From Frigididesulfovibrio sp031551885 (GTDB lineage Bacteria; Desulfobacterota; Desulfovibrionia; Desulfovibrionales; Desulfovibrionaceae): a stretch of DNA of 64,000 bases. A program made the translations under genes and the position numbers. A model generated the notes under the pieces. It was not told where the DNA came from and searched no databases. It saw only the letters and a program-made list of their open reading frames with translations. Numbering within the stretch: position 1 is the stretch's first letter; each line of letters starts with the position of its first letter. Location of the stretch: contig JAVBMX010000024.1 in NCBI GenBank assembly GCA_031551885.1, forward strand, positions 1 through 64,000. The letters are read 5' to 3'. Below are positions 25,873 through 34,223 of the stretch, in pieces.

Positions 25873-27147
25873 ATGAAACCGTCGGCACTCTGTGCCAAGG
25901 GATATATCGGCATGCTTCCACGACAGATCTCGTCGTTCGTCTTTGCGCCGCTTTGCGGCGCGGTTTTGCTCTGCGCATCGTCCGCCGGCGCCGCTTCGGT
26001 TTCGGCTCAGACGCAGACGAAGGACCGAGCCGCTGAGGTGCGTTGCGCCGATGAAGGCCAATGGAAGCGCGTGCCCGGCGGCTCTCGCCCGGCTTATGCA
26101 GGCATCCAGGGCGGCACCGTGCCGGTCAGTCTGCTGCAGGCCTCCAACGGCACCATTTTTGTCATCCCCGGCCGTACAGGCAACGACTTCACGCATGTGT
26201 TGCGCGGCACCAACGGCACTCCCGACAATGCCACCCAAGCGGCCAAACCGACGGCCAAACCTGTGGCGCAGGCCGTGAACGCAACGCAGCCCGAAGCCGC
26301 TCCCAGCGCCCAAGCCGGCGCGCACCCCGAGGCCGCCAAAACCCTCGCGCAAACCGCGAACGCCACTCAGGCCGTGGCCCCTGTGGCACAGGCCGCTGTG
26401 CAGCCCGAATCCGCCAAACCCACCGTTCAGGCCGTGAACGCGACCCAACCGGTTGCCGTTTCCACGGCGCAGACAACACCCCAGCCTGAAACCGCTCCCG
26501 CCGCCCAGGTCGCGCCCAAAGACGAACCGACCCCCACGGCGCAGTCCACCGACAAATCTGAACCCGCCAAGTCCGTGGCGCAGGCCGATACGGCGCCCAA
26601 AGCCGAAAGCCCCGCGCTGCAGCCCACGGCAACGCCCCAGGCGGCGTCTCAACCGGAAGCGGCCCCCGCGCTCCAGGCCGCGCCCAAGCCTGAAGAGACT
26701 TCCACGACGCAGGCCGCCGGCAAACCTGAAACCGCCACGCCCGTCGCGCAAGCCGATGCCGCGCCCAAAGCCGACGTCCAGGCCGTTTCGCAGCCTGAAG
26801 CCGCCAAGCCTGCGGCTCAGGCCGCGACCGCACCCAAAACCGAAGGCTCCGCAACGAAACCCGAAGCCGCTCCGGCGGCCCAGGCGGCACCGCCCCAAGC
26901 CCCTGCCGCCGTTCAAGCGCAAGCCGAACCGGCCCCGGCTCCCCAAAATGAGCATGTGGTCTTTGCCTCGGCGGATCTGGCCGCGCGTCTTCATGAAGAG
27001 CCGGAACTGGCTCCCTTCGGCCTGACCGCCGACGCCACGGAAGTGGAACGGCCGATTCAGCAGGCGCGCCCCGTCAAACCCAAACACGCGGCCGTCTTCA
27101 AGCCTCTTCGGCTTGGCAGCTACAAGGCTGTCTTGGCCAAACGGTAA
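25873..27147 (+). CDS. Exported Ala/Pro/Gln-rich repeat protein
   Basis: A 424-residue protein of unknown function. A long signal-like segment ('SSFVFAPLCGAVLLCASSAGA', residues about 20-40) is followed by a short folded region ('CADEGQWKRVPGGSRPAYAGIQGGTVPVSLLQASNGTIFVIPGRTGND', about 57-110). Residues about 115-360 are degenerate repeats of the type 'AQAVNATQPEAAP' and 'AQADAAPKAE'. The end ('FASADLAARLHEEPELAPF', 'KAVFKPLRLGSYKAVLAKR') is basic. It looks like a periplasmic or envelope-linked protein with a flexible spacer. The frame bias is strong, so I regard it as real. It stands alone. Confidence 0.65.
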   Translation: MKPSALCAKGYIGMLPRQISSFVFAPLCGAVLLCASSAGAASVSAQTQTKDRAAEVRCADEGQWKRVPGGSRPAYAGIQGGTVPVSLLQASNGTIFVIPGRTGNDFTHVLRGTNGTPDNATQAAKPTAKPVAQAVNATQPEAAPSAQAGAHPEAAKTLAQTANATQAVAPVAQAAVQPESAKPTVQAVNATQPVAVSTAQTTPQPETAPAAQVAPKDEPTPTAQSTDKSEPAKSVAQADTAPKAESPALQPTATPQAASQPEAAPALQAAPKPEETSTTQAAGKPETATPVAQADAAPKADVQAVSQPEAAKPAAQAATAPKTEGSATKPEAAPAAQAAPPQAPAAVQAQAEPAPAPQNEHVVFASADLAARLHEEPELAPFGLTADATEVERPIQQARPVKPKHAAVFKPLRLGSYKAVLAKR

Positions 27148-27167
27148 AAATTTTCCCATTCCTCTCC

Positions 27168-27203
27168 GCGGGGCTGCCGGCATACGGCAGCCCCGCTTTC
27201 TCT
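27168..27203 (+). terminator. Rho-independent terminator
   Basis: A perfect 12-base stem GCGGGGCTGCCG / CGGCAGCCCCGC with a five-base loop, followed by TTTCTCTTT, 20 bases after the repeat-protein gene. Confidence 0.9.
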
Positions 27204-27465
27204 TTACGGGCGCCTTCAACGCGCATACGCTTCCGACGACCACCATCCCCATCTCCGGGCTTCTTGCGACAGAAACCGAACGCTGACGCGCACATATTCC
27301 GCGGCTTGCCCTCAAACGGAGCGCCGTCTCGGAAGCTTTCTTCCTTTTTTCCCGGTCGAACCGGAATTTTTTATTGACTTTGACTTTCATTTTCATAAAA
27401 TGTCCTCGACATCATTTTGGCTCCGGCCTTCATTCCCTTTCACCGCAAATCCTGGAAGAACGCCT

Positions 27466-27774
27466 ATGACAAACCGTTTCGGCACATCCTCGGACATGGT
27501 CATTCAATCTTTTGAAGAGAACAACATCCTCTATTGCCTGGCAATCGACGACAAAGGCCTTTACCTCACCGACAAAACCCGCCTGGACTCCGGCTTTGCC
27601 GATACCAACCGGTATGCGGTCGGCCGGCAGAATGTCCATGAGCGCCTCAATGCCCTTGGGCTGGACCCGGAAACCCTGATCACGCAGAACCGGCACCGGA
27701 TCAAACTTCTCGGCGGGGAAACCGGCAAGAAAATCAACCCCCTTAAGGCGTCCAAGCGCGGCCTCAAGTCCTGA
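27466..27774 (+). CDS. Small hypothetical protein, 102 residues
   Basis: Begins MTNRFGTSSDMVIQSFEENN. It is soluble and mixed alpha/beta by composition, with a very basic C-terminal tail ('KKINPLKASKRGLKS'). The frame opens at 27400, but the start at 27466 has a GGAAGAA site. Upstream at 27374-27404 lie two tandem TTGACT hexamers and an AT-rich stretch (TTTCATTTTCA) that could be a promoter or a Fur-like site; this is only suggestive. No family recognised. Confidence 0.55.
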   Translation: MTNRFGTSSDMVIQSFEENNILYCLAIDDKGLYLTDKTRLDSGFADTNRYAVGRQNVHERLNALGLDPETLITQNRHRIKLLGGETGKKINPLKASKRGLKS

Positions 27775-27812
27775 CGGCCCTCTGCCCCCCGTTTGGTCGA
27801 TCCGCAACAAGA

Positions 27813-27850
27813 GCAAACCCTGATTCGGCAAAAACCGAATCGGGGTTTGC
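27813..27850. terminator. Hairpin between convergent genes
   Basis: GCAAACCCTGATTCGG pairs with CCGAATCGGGGTTTGC (one mismatch) around CAAAAA. It lies between a plus-strand gene ending at 27774 and a minus-strand gene ending at 27947, as expected of a bidirectional terminator, though the T tracts are short. Confidence 0.6.
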
Positions 27851-27946
27851 GTGATGGTCGGCGGACAGCTTGACGCGGTCCGCCGACGTCGTCCACCCGA
27901 GCGAAGCCGTCGGCCTCTCACTCCGCCCCGGTCGCGACACTTCCGG

Positions 27947-28270
27947 TTATCTGCTTTTGGTTCCTCCGCCGCGCATCGACTGCGAGCCGCCCTGGTTGTG
28001 GTTCGCTCCCCCACGCCGGTGGTCGCCATACCCACCCTGTCGGTGATCGCCCCGGTCCTTGGAGCGGTCGATCACCACGACACGTTCCTCGTTTCCATGC
28101 CGCCGTTCCGGTTGCGAACGATTGACGTATGTTTTTGAATTGTTGATATACACGGGCTGTGAGTATTCGGCTTGGCTGCGTCGGTTCCAATTGCTTCCTT
28201 GATGCCGACCATGATGCACGCACCCTGAAAGACCGAAAATCAGCAGCGATATAAGAAGAATAGTGCGCAT
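27947..28270 (-). CDS. Small lipoprotein, His/Arg/Gly-rich
   Basis: A 107-residue protein with a lipoprotein signal 'ILLISLLIFGLSGCVHHG' (lipobox LSGC, lipid on Cys17). The mature part is hydrophilic, with many His, Arg, Asn and Gly residues, a 'NEERVVVIDRSKDRGD' strand and a Gly/Gln-rich tail. GGAGG sits at the correct distance from the ATG. Probably outer-membrane anchored; function unknown. Upstream DNA 28271-28642 holds no other gene I can support. Confidence 0.7.
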   Translation of the reverse strand: MRTILLISLLIFGLSGCVHHGRHQGSNWNRRSQAEYSQPVYINNSKTYVNRSQPERRHGNEERVVVIDRSKDRGDHRQGGYGDHRRGGANHNQGGSQSMRGGGTKSR

Positions 28271-28642
28271 AACGCCTCCGTAAAGGCTGAGGTTTTCCGG
28301 GTGAAAGCCCGTGAGGCCTGAATACGCCCACCCGTTATTTTGGCAATATTTCGCGCGCGTTCCTCACAATCTCTTCACCTTCCCGTCATCCAAATGACGC
28401 TCGGCATGCCGAAAATCATTCTCTTCCCCGGCCGGCGGGGCAAAGATGCAAAATAGGTCGAAGGCGAACACCCCGGTGATGTCGCCGCTTTTCCGCATGG
28501 CGTCGACTCGAGGCCATGCGGGAAGCCGGTCCGCCCCGGAAGCGCATGGGCGGGCCGAGCCTCACGGTCTGTTCTCAGAACCCAAAACGACGCTTGAAGC
28601 CGACTCACGGCAAAAGGGGGCGGTGACGCCGCCGAACGACAC

Positions 28643-28671
28643 TTGCCGCCCCAAGGAAAAGACTCTATACT
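28643..28671 (+). promoter_or_regulatory. Predicted sigma-70 promoter for gmhA
   Basis: TTGCCG (28643-28648) and TATACT (28666-28671) with a 17-base spacer, 53 bases before gmhA. Confidence 0.65.
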
Positions 28672-28723
28672 TATGTGTTGTGCCGAGGGAATATACCTAC
28701 GGCGCGTATCCAACGAGGATTGT

Positions 28724-29362
28724 ATGTCCCACACGATAAAACCTTTGGCCCGGATTAGAGAACACTCCCGCGCCGGCGTCCTGCTTCGGGAACGGTTTTT
28801 TGAAGAAAACGCCCAGGCTGTGGCCAATCTGGCCCTGCGCTATGCCGTGACCCTGGCCAAGGGAGGAAAGATTCTTTTTTGCGGCAACGGCGGCAGCGCC
28901 GCCGACGCCCAACACCTGGCGGCCGAGTTCGTCAACCGTTTCCAAATCGATCGTCCTCCCCTGCCGGCCATCGCCCTGACCGTGGATACTTCGATCATCA
29001 CGGCCGCCGGCAACGACTTCGGCTTCGACTTTATCTTTTCCAAGCAGGTTCAGGCCCTGGCCGCGCCCGGCGACGTGCTCACGGTCATCAGCACCTCGGG
29101 CAACAGCATGAACCTGGTCAAAGCCCTGGAAGCGGCCCGTGAGCAATCGGTGTATTGCCTGGGCCTTTTGGGCAAGGGGGGCGGCAAAGTCGCTCCGCTG
29201 TGCGACGCCGTGCTCGACGTGCCCGGTCACAACACCGCTCTGATCCAAGAAGTGCACATCACCGTGGGGCACCTGCTGTGCGGCCTCACGGACCATTATC
29301 TGTTTGAAAACGCCGCCGCCCTCACCCCTTGGCTGGAAGGCAACGAGCCACTGCCGCTGTAG
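28724..29362 (+). CDS. gmhA: Sedoheptulose-7-phosphate isomerase (phosphoheptose isomerase)
   Basis: A 212-residue SIS-domain enzyme that turns sedoheptulose 7-phosphate into D-glycero-D-manno-heptose 7-phosphate, the first step toward the LPS inner-core heptose. 'ILFCGNGGSAADAQHLAAEFVNRF' is the GmhA signature with the zinc/substrate residues, and 'LTVISTSGNSMNLVKAL' is the phosphate-binding SIS loop. The histidine in 'HITVGHLLCGLTD' is also conserved. The start MSHTIKPLARI has a GAGG site; the in-frame ATG at 28643 lies within the promoter. Confidence 0.95.
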   Translation: MSHTIKPLARIREHSRAGVLLRERFFEENAQAVANLALRYAVTLAKGGKILFCGNGGSAADAQHLAAEFVNRFQIDRPPLPAIALTVDTSIITAAGNDFGFDFIFSKQVQALAAPGDVLTVISTSGNSMNLVKALEAAREQSVYCLGLLGKGGGKVAPLCDAVLDVPGHNTALIQEVHITVGHLLCGLTDHYLFENAAALTPWLEGNEPLPL

Positions 29363-29409
29363 GCACGGACATCCGGTTGGATGCCCGGCCCGCCGCAAGG
29401 AGATTCCCC

Positions 29410-29646
29410 ATGCCCATTTATGAATATCACTGCTCGAAGTGCGACAAAGACTTCGAAGAATTGGTCTTCGGCAACGCCGTTCCCCCCTGCCCGACCTGTG
29501 GCGGGAACGCTTGCGAACGCCTGATGTCCAGCCCCGTGCTGCACACCCCCGCGCCGTCGCGGGTGGGTCAGGTCATGAAATACCCCACCTCCGGCAGAAG
29601 CGCCTGCGGCTCTTGTTCCGGCGGCAACTGTTCCACCTGCAAATAG
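29410..29646 (+). CDS. FmdB-family zinc ribbon protein
   Basis: A 78-residue protein starting MPIYEYHCSKCDKDFEEL, the exact opening of the FmdB zinc-ribbon family, with a second CxxC ('PPCPTCGGNACERLMS') and a Cys/Gly/Ser-rich tail ('ACGSCSGGNCSTCK'). FmdB was named as a putative regulator of formamidase/amidase genes, but the role of these small proteins is uncertain. AAGGAG precedes the ATG. hemC begins eight bases after the stop. Confidence 0.88.
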   Translation: MPIYEYHCSKCDKDFEELVFGNAVPPCPTCGGNACERLMSSPVLHTPAPSRVGQVMKYPTSGRSACGSCSGGNCSTCK

Positions 29647-29654
29647 AGCGAAAT

Positions 29655-30593
29655 ATGGGCAAACTTACCATCGCCACGCGCGGCAGCCGATTGGCTCTCT
29701 GGCAGGCGGAGCACATCAAGGCCTTTTTGGAGAAACGCACCGGCGCCGCCGTGGAGCTTTTGGTCCTCAAGACCAAAGGGGACATCATTCTGGACGTGCC
29801 GTTGGCCAAGGTCGGCGGCAAAGGGCTGTTCGTCAAGGAAATCGAAGAAGCCCTGCTGGACGGCCGGGCGGATCTCGCGGTTCACTCCATGAAGGACGTG
29901 CCCATGGAGCTGCCGGAAGGCCTGATTCTGGGCGCCGTGCCGGAACGCGAAGACCCCACGGACCTATTCCTCTCGGCGTTGTACGCGAACCTCAAGGCCC
30001 TGCCCCACGGCGCGCGCGTGGGCACCTGCAGCCTGCGCCGTCAGGCCCAGTTGCTGCTCCTGCGCCCGGACCTGGAGATCGTTTCCTTGCGCGGCAACGT
30101 GGAAACCCGCCTGAAAAAACTGCTCGACGGCCAGTTCGAGGCCATCGTTATGGCCGCCGCCGGAGTGAACCGCCTGGGCCTGCGCGCGCCGCATATGGCC
30201 CGGCTCGCGCCCCCCGCCTTTTTGCCCGCCTGCGGTCAAGGGGCTCTGGGCATTGAATTTCGGCAAGACCGCGCCGATCTGCATGAAATCTTCGCGCCCC
30301 TCAACCACGCGCCCACAGCGGCCTGCGTCGCGGCCGAACGCGGCTTTCTCGCCGGCCTGGAAGGCGGTTGCCAGGTGCCCATCGCGGGCTTCGCGGTTCT
30401 GAGCGGCGATGACGTGACCTTGGAAGGTCTGGTGGCCGATCCGAAGGGTGAACGGATCATCCGTCGCGTCCGCGTCGGTGCGGCGTCCAAGGCCCGCGAC
30501 CTGGGCCTGGCTCTGGCCGAGGAAATCAAGGCCGCCGGCGGCGCCGACCTTTTGCGCGAACTGTATGCCGTGGAGGGCGAAAATGGCGTATAA
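29655..30593 (+). CDS. hemC: Hydroxymethylbilane synthase (porphobilinogen deaminase)
   Basis: A 312-residue enzyme that polymerises four porphobilinogens into hydroxymethylbilane for siroheme and heme. 'IATRGSRLALWQAEHI', 'KGLFVKEIEEALLDGRADLAVHSMKDVP' and 'GTCSLRRQAQLL' carry the substrate-binding residues, and 'LAGLEGGCQVPIAGFA' has the cysteine that holds the dipyrromethane cofactor. In this organism it supplies siroheme for sulfite reductase and modified heme. It overlaps the next gene by 11 bases. Confidence 0.96.
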   Translation: MGKLTIATRGSRLALWQAEHIKAFLEKRTGAAVELLVLKTKGDIILDVPLAKVGGKGLFVKEIEEALLDGRADLAVHSMKDVPMELPEGLILGAVPEREDPTDLFLSALYANLKALPHGARVGTCSLRRQAQLLLLRPDLEIVSLRGNVETRLKKLLDGQFEAIVMAAAGVNRLGLRAPHMARLAPPAFLPACGQGALGIEFRQDRADLHEIFAPLNHAPTAACVAAERGFLAGLEGGCQVPIAGFAVLSGDDVTLEGLVADPKGERIIRRVRVGAASKARDLGLALAEEIKAAGGADLLRELYAVEGENGV

Positions 30594-33036
30594 ACTTCTG
30601 CGTTCCACCCATTTGCGGGCGGCTCTGCCGCCGGAGCGCATTCCCTACGCCACCAGCGCGGAGATTCCCGTCAACGGCAACCGGCACAGCCCCCAACAGC
30701 GCGTGCTTCAGGCCCTTGAGCTGGGTCTGCACATCACGGCGGGCGGATACAATATTTTTCTGGCGGGCGAGCCGGAACTCGGGCGTTCGCACCTTTTGCG
30801 CGAATTCCTCGCCCCCCGCGCCAAGAAAGGCAAGACCCCGCCGGATCTGATCTACGTCTCGAACTTTCAGGACCCGGACCGCCCGGTTTTGATCGCCGTG
30901 CCCGCCGGGCAGGGGCGCAAGCTGAAGGCGACCCTGAGCAAGCTGCTGCCCCGCCTGCGCAAAGAAGCCGCCCTGCGGGTGGAACGCCCGGGATTCGCCC
31001 GCAGCCGCAGCGCGATCATGGACCGCTTTCAGACCCGGCGCGAACGCCTGCTCAACGACATGCACAAGCTGGCCGGAGCCGGCGGCTTCAAGTTGGACAT
31101 GGACGAAGCCGGGAGCATGACCCTCTACCCTCTGCTTGAGGGCAAGCGCCTGAACGAAGAGGAATTCGAGAGCCTGGATGAGGGGTTGCGCAAGCAACTC
31201 AAGCAAAAAGGCGACAGTCTGCTGGAACCCATCGGCGGGTATCTGCGCAAGCTGGCCAAAGCCGAGCAGGATTTTCTCGATCAGGAGCGCAACCTTGAGC
31301 GGGAGTTGCTCGATGGTGTGTTGCAGACCTTTTTCGATCCCTTGGTGGAAAAATTCCTGCCCGTCTGCAATGCCGACAAGCTCAAAGACTTTTTCCGCGA
31401 GCTGCGCGCCGATATTCTGGACAACGCGGACAGCCTGCTGCCCAGAGAAGCTCACGACCAGCAAGGCGCGATCCCGCGTCCCCCATCCGCCTCGTCCCCG
31501 GCCGACGAGTTCCGCCCGGACGACATCGGTCCGCATTTCGACATCAACCTCTTTGTGGACAACGCGGAAACCTTGGGTTCGCCGGTGATCTTCGACGATC
31601 ACCCCACCCTGGCCAACCTCATGGGCTGCATCGAGCGCGAAGCGGAAATGGGCGCTCTGGTCACGGATTTCACCCTGATCAAGGCCGGCTCGATCCATCG
31701 GGCCGCGGGCGGCTACCTGGTACTGCACCTGGACGACGTGCTCAGCCGAATTTCCGCCTGGGAAGCCTTGTTGCGCACCCTGCGCTCCGGCGTTTCGCGC
31801 ATTGAGGACACGGGCGACGAAGACGCCTCACGCCCCAAGGGGCTGCAGCCGGATCCCATCCCCCTGCAGGTCAAGGTCATTCTTGTGGGCCGCGAAGAAT
31901 TGTACGAGCTGCTGCTGGAAAACGACGAGCGCTTCAGCAAGCTGTTCAAAATCAAGGCCCACTTCACCGAACATATGCCGCGCAACAGCACGAGTATTCG
32001 GGTTTACCTCGGGCACATCAAGCGGATCATCGAAGACGACCGCCTGCTTCCCTTTGATCGTGAGGCCCTGGCCGGCGTGGTGGACTACGGTTCGCGCCTT
32101 ATTGAGGATCAGCGAAAGCTTTCTCTGAAGATCCCGCGCATCCGGGAACTCTTGGTGGAAGCCTCGGCGTATGCGTCCATGGCCGGGAAAGACCTGGTGG
32201 ACAAAGCGCTTCTCCAGAAGGCCCAAGACGCCCGAACCTTCCGCTCCAATCTGGTGGAGGAAGCCTTTCTGGAAGAATACGACCGGCGGATCATCCGGGT
32301 GTCCACCGACGGGGCGGCCGTGGGCAAGGTCAACGGCCTGGCGGTCTCGTTTTACGGCGACTTTGAATTCGGCCTGCCGCACCAGATTTCCTGCTCGGTG
32401 GGGGCCGGTTCCGACGGCATTGTGGACCTTGAGCGCGACGCCCAACTGGGCGGGCCCATCCACACCAAGGCCGTGATGATTCTGAAAAGCTATCTGCTCG
32501 ACAGCTTCGCCCGCGACAAACCCCTGGTGCTCGCGGGAAGCTTGGGCTTTGAGCAGAGCTACGCGGGCATCGAGGGCGACTCGGCCTCGGGCGCGGAACT
32601 GGCCGCGCTGCTTTCGGCCCTGGCCGACGCGCCCATCCGCCTTGATCTGGCCTTTACCGGGGCCATCGGGCAGTCCGGGCGGATCATGGCCGTGGGCGGA
32701 GTGACCCGCAAGATTGAAGGCTTTTTTGAAGTCTGCCGGCGGCATGGTCTCACCGGCAGGCAGGGGGTGATCCTCCCGCGCGACAACATCGAGCACCTGA
32801 TGCTCCATGAGGATGTGGTCCGGGCGGCCGAGGCCGGCACCTTCCACATCTATGCCGTGGAAGACATCACCGAGGCCATGGAACTGCTGACCGGCCTGCC
32901 CGCCGGGCGACGCCGCAAAGACGGCTCGTACACCAAGGGTTCTCTCTACGCCCGGGTGGACGAACGTCTCAAGCAACTGACGCGGATTTCCACCAGCGGA
33001 AAAAAACGCGGCGGTCCGCAACGCGCCGCGACATGA
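30583..33036 (+). CDS. Lon-related ATP-dependent protease (LonB-like, COG1067 type)
   Basis: An 817-residue cytoplasmic protein. The AAA region has a Walker A-like 'GEPELGRSHLLREFL' (about residue 60) in which the usual GK is GR, a coiled-coil insertion (about 100-300), and 'HRAAGGYLVLHLDDVLSRISAWEALLRTLRSG' at the Walker B position. The C-terminal Lon protease domain has 'GIEGDSASGAELAALL' with the catalytic Ser (about 670) and 'GGVTRKIEGFFEVC' with the catalytic Lys. This Lon-related subfamily normally shows GTGR at the P-loop, so the GR is partly a family trait, but ELGR is unusual. Its start lies inside hemC with GGAGGG upstream. Confidence 0.88.
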   Translation: MAYKLLRSTHLRAALPPERIPYATSAEIPVNGNRHSPQQRVLQALELGLHITAGGYNIFLAGEPELGRSHLLREFLAPRAKKGKTPPDLIYVSNFQDPDRPVLIAVPAGQGRKLKATLSKLLPRLRKEAALRVERPGFARSRSAIMDRFQTRRERLLNDMHKLAGAGGFKLDMDEAGSMTLYPLLEGKRLNEEEFESLDEGLRKQLKQKGDSLLEPIGGYLRKLAKAEQDFLDQERNLERELLDGVLQTFFDPLVEKFLPVCNADKLKDFFRELRADILDNADSLLPREAHDQQGAIPRPPSASSPADEFRPDDIGPHFDINLFVDNAETLGSPVIFDDHPTLANLMGCIEREAEMGALVTDFTLIKAGSIHRAAGGYLVLHLDDVLSRISAWEALLRTLRSGVSRIEDTGDEDASRPKGLQPDPIPLQVKVILVGREELYELLLENDERFSKLFKIKAHFTEHMPRNSTSIRVYLGHIKRIIEDDRLLPFDREALAGVVDYGSRLIEDQRKLSLKIPRIRELLVEASAYASMAGKDLVDKALLQKAQDARTFRSNLVEEAFLEEYDRRIIRVSTDGAAVGKVNGLAVSFYGDFEFGLPHQISCSVGAGSDGIVDLERDAQLGGPIHTKAVMILKSYLLDSFARDKPLVLAGSLGFEQSYAGIEGDSASGAELAALLSALADAPIRLDLAFTGAIGQSGRIMAVGGVTRKIEGFFEVCRRHGLTGRQGVILPRDNIEHLMLHEDVVRAAEAGTFHIYAVEDITEAMELLTGLPAGRRRKDGSYTKGSLYARVDERLKQLTRISTSGKKRGGPQRAAT

Positions 33037-33106
33037 CAACGACGGCGTCCTTCACGCGTTGATGCGTAACAGGCCGCGAGGGAGCAATTACCTCAGGATG
33101 GAATGA

Positions 33107-33130
33107 TATTCCCCGTGCAACGGGGAATAT
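33107..33130. promoter_or_regulatory. Perfect 10-base inverted repeat, terminator or operator
   Basis: ATATTCCCCG and CGGGGAATAT around TGCAA. It sits between the protease gene and the promoter at 33153. It has no T tract, so it may be an operator rather than a terminator. Confidence 0.45.
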
Positions 33131-33152
33131 AAGCCGATCCGTCGAGGGATAT

Positions 33153-33181
33153 TTGTATTTGTTACGGGCTTGAGGTATAGT
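33153..33181 (+). promoter_or_regulatory. Predicted promoter of the srf-like locus
   Basis: TTGTAT (33153-33158) and TATAGT (33176-33181) with a 17-base spacer, 51 bases before the lipoprotein gene that opens the locus. The -10 is strong and the -35 weak, which may imply an activator. Confidence 0.5.
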
Positions 33182-33232
33182 CCGCGCCATCGGGCCACAT
33201 GCCCCCATTTAACCCTACAAGAGGTCGCCAGA

Positions 33233-34132
33233 ATGAGCCTTTTTACCGCAGCATGCGCACCGCGCCGTTCACGCGTCGTCCTTTGCCTGCTTGCCTTGAC
33301 CGTCTTCGCCGCCGGATGCTCCAGCAAATACGGCGCCCAGACCACCAAGGTCAACCACTATCCCGACTGCTATCAGCCCATTGCGGATCTGCGTAAATCG
33401 GAGCATGCCGTGGCCAAAAGCACGGCCGGCGGCGCGGCCGCCGGGGCCGTCATCGGCGCCATCGGCGGCTACCTGCTGACCGGAAAAGCCAGCGGCGCCG
33501 CCGTCGGGGCCGCCGCCGGAGCCGCCGTGGGCGGCGCCGCGGGGTATGCCACCAGCTCCGCCGAGCAAGAGCGTGAAGATACCGCGCGCCTGGCCGAATA
33601 CGTGTCGCAAATCGACGGCGACATCACCAACCTCGACCGCGCCACCGCCGCCGCCAAATTCTCGCGGCAGTGCTACGATCGCCAGTTCACCGTCGCGGTT
33701 TCGGAATTCAAAGCCGGCCGCATGACCAAAGAACAATTCCGTGATCGTTATACGGAAGTCGCCTCCGGCATGGACGAAGCCGCCCGCATCGTGGGCCAGG
33801 TAAGCACCGAAAACGCCCAGGTCGCCGCGCAATACCGCCAGGCTCTGGATCAGGAAGCCGGCCGCATGGGCGTGCCCAAGGAGCAACTAGCGCAGAAGCC
33901 CGCCCCCGCCAAGCCAAACACATCCACGGCTTCGCGCAAGGCGCCCGCGCCGGCCACCAAGACCGCGCCGGTTTCCGCCAAGCTCGATACTCCCGAAGGC
34001 CGGCAGCTCAACAAGCTGGCGGAAAAGACCGACACCATGGACAAGTCGGTCTCCGACGCCAAGGCCGAAGAGGCCGCTTTGCGTGAGCGCCTGGCTTCCA
34101 TGAATCGCCAGTCTCAGGACCTGATGAGCTAA
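33233..34132 (+). CDS. Glycine-zipper lipoprotein
   Basis: A 299-residue protein with a lipoprotein signal ('VVLCLLALTVFAAGCSSKYG', lipid on Cys near residue 28). Residues about 65-105 form a glycine zipper ('GAAAGAVIGAIGGYLLTGK', 'GAAVGAAAGAAVGGAAGYA'), a motif that inserts into or packs against membranes. Then come alpha-helical segments with 'YVSQIDGDITNLDRATAAAKFSRQCYD', a Pro/Ala/Lys linker (about 222-250) and a coiled coil at the end ('NKLAEKTDTMDKSVSDAKAEEA'). It resembles YMGG/OmpA-associated glycine-zipper proteins. It heads the srf-like block; a long hairpin separates it from the protease gene. Confidence 0.8.
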   Translation: MSLFTAACAPRRSRVVLCLLALTVFAAGCSSKYGAQTTKVNHYPDCYQPIADLRKSEHAVAKSTAGGAAAGAVIGAIGGYLLTGKASGAAVGAAAGAAVGGAAGYATSSAEQEREDTARLAEYVSQIDGDITNLDRATAAAKFSRQCYDRQFTVAVSEFKAGRMTKEQFRDRYTEVASGMDEAARIVGQVSTENAQVAAQYRQALDQEAGRMGVPKEQLAQKPAPAKPNTSTASRKAPAPATKTAPVSAKLDTPEGRQLNKLAEKTDTMDKSVSDAKAEEAALRERLASMNRQSQDLMS

Positions 34133-34158
34133 CCCATTTTCAGCCTTGTCGTTTCCTT

Positions 34159-34190
34159 CCCGGAACATGCGGCCCGCCGCATGTTCCGGG
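34159..34190 (+). terminator. Perfect 15-base hairpin after the lipoprotein gene
   Basis: CCCGGAACATGCGGC pairs fully with GCCGCATGTTCCGGG around CC. TCTCAT follows rather than a T tract, so it may act as an attenuator or an mRNA stabiliser rather than a full stop before the protease gene 34 bases on. Confidence 0.55.
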
Positions 34191-34223
34191 TCTCATAAAC
34201 GTTCCACCCTCGGAAACAACACC

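Noticed and set aside
27374..27404. A Fur box before the 102-residue hypothetical gene
   Set aside because: The TTTCATTTTCA stretch is AT-rich and partly matches, but it is not a clear 19-base palindrome and the gene has no link to iron; mentioned only as a possibility in that entry.
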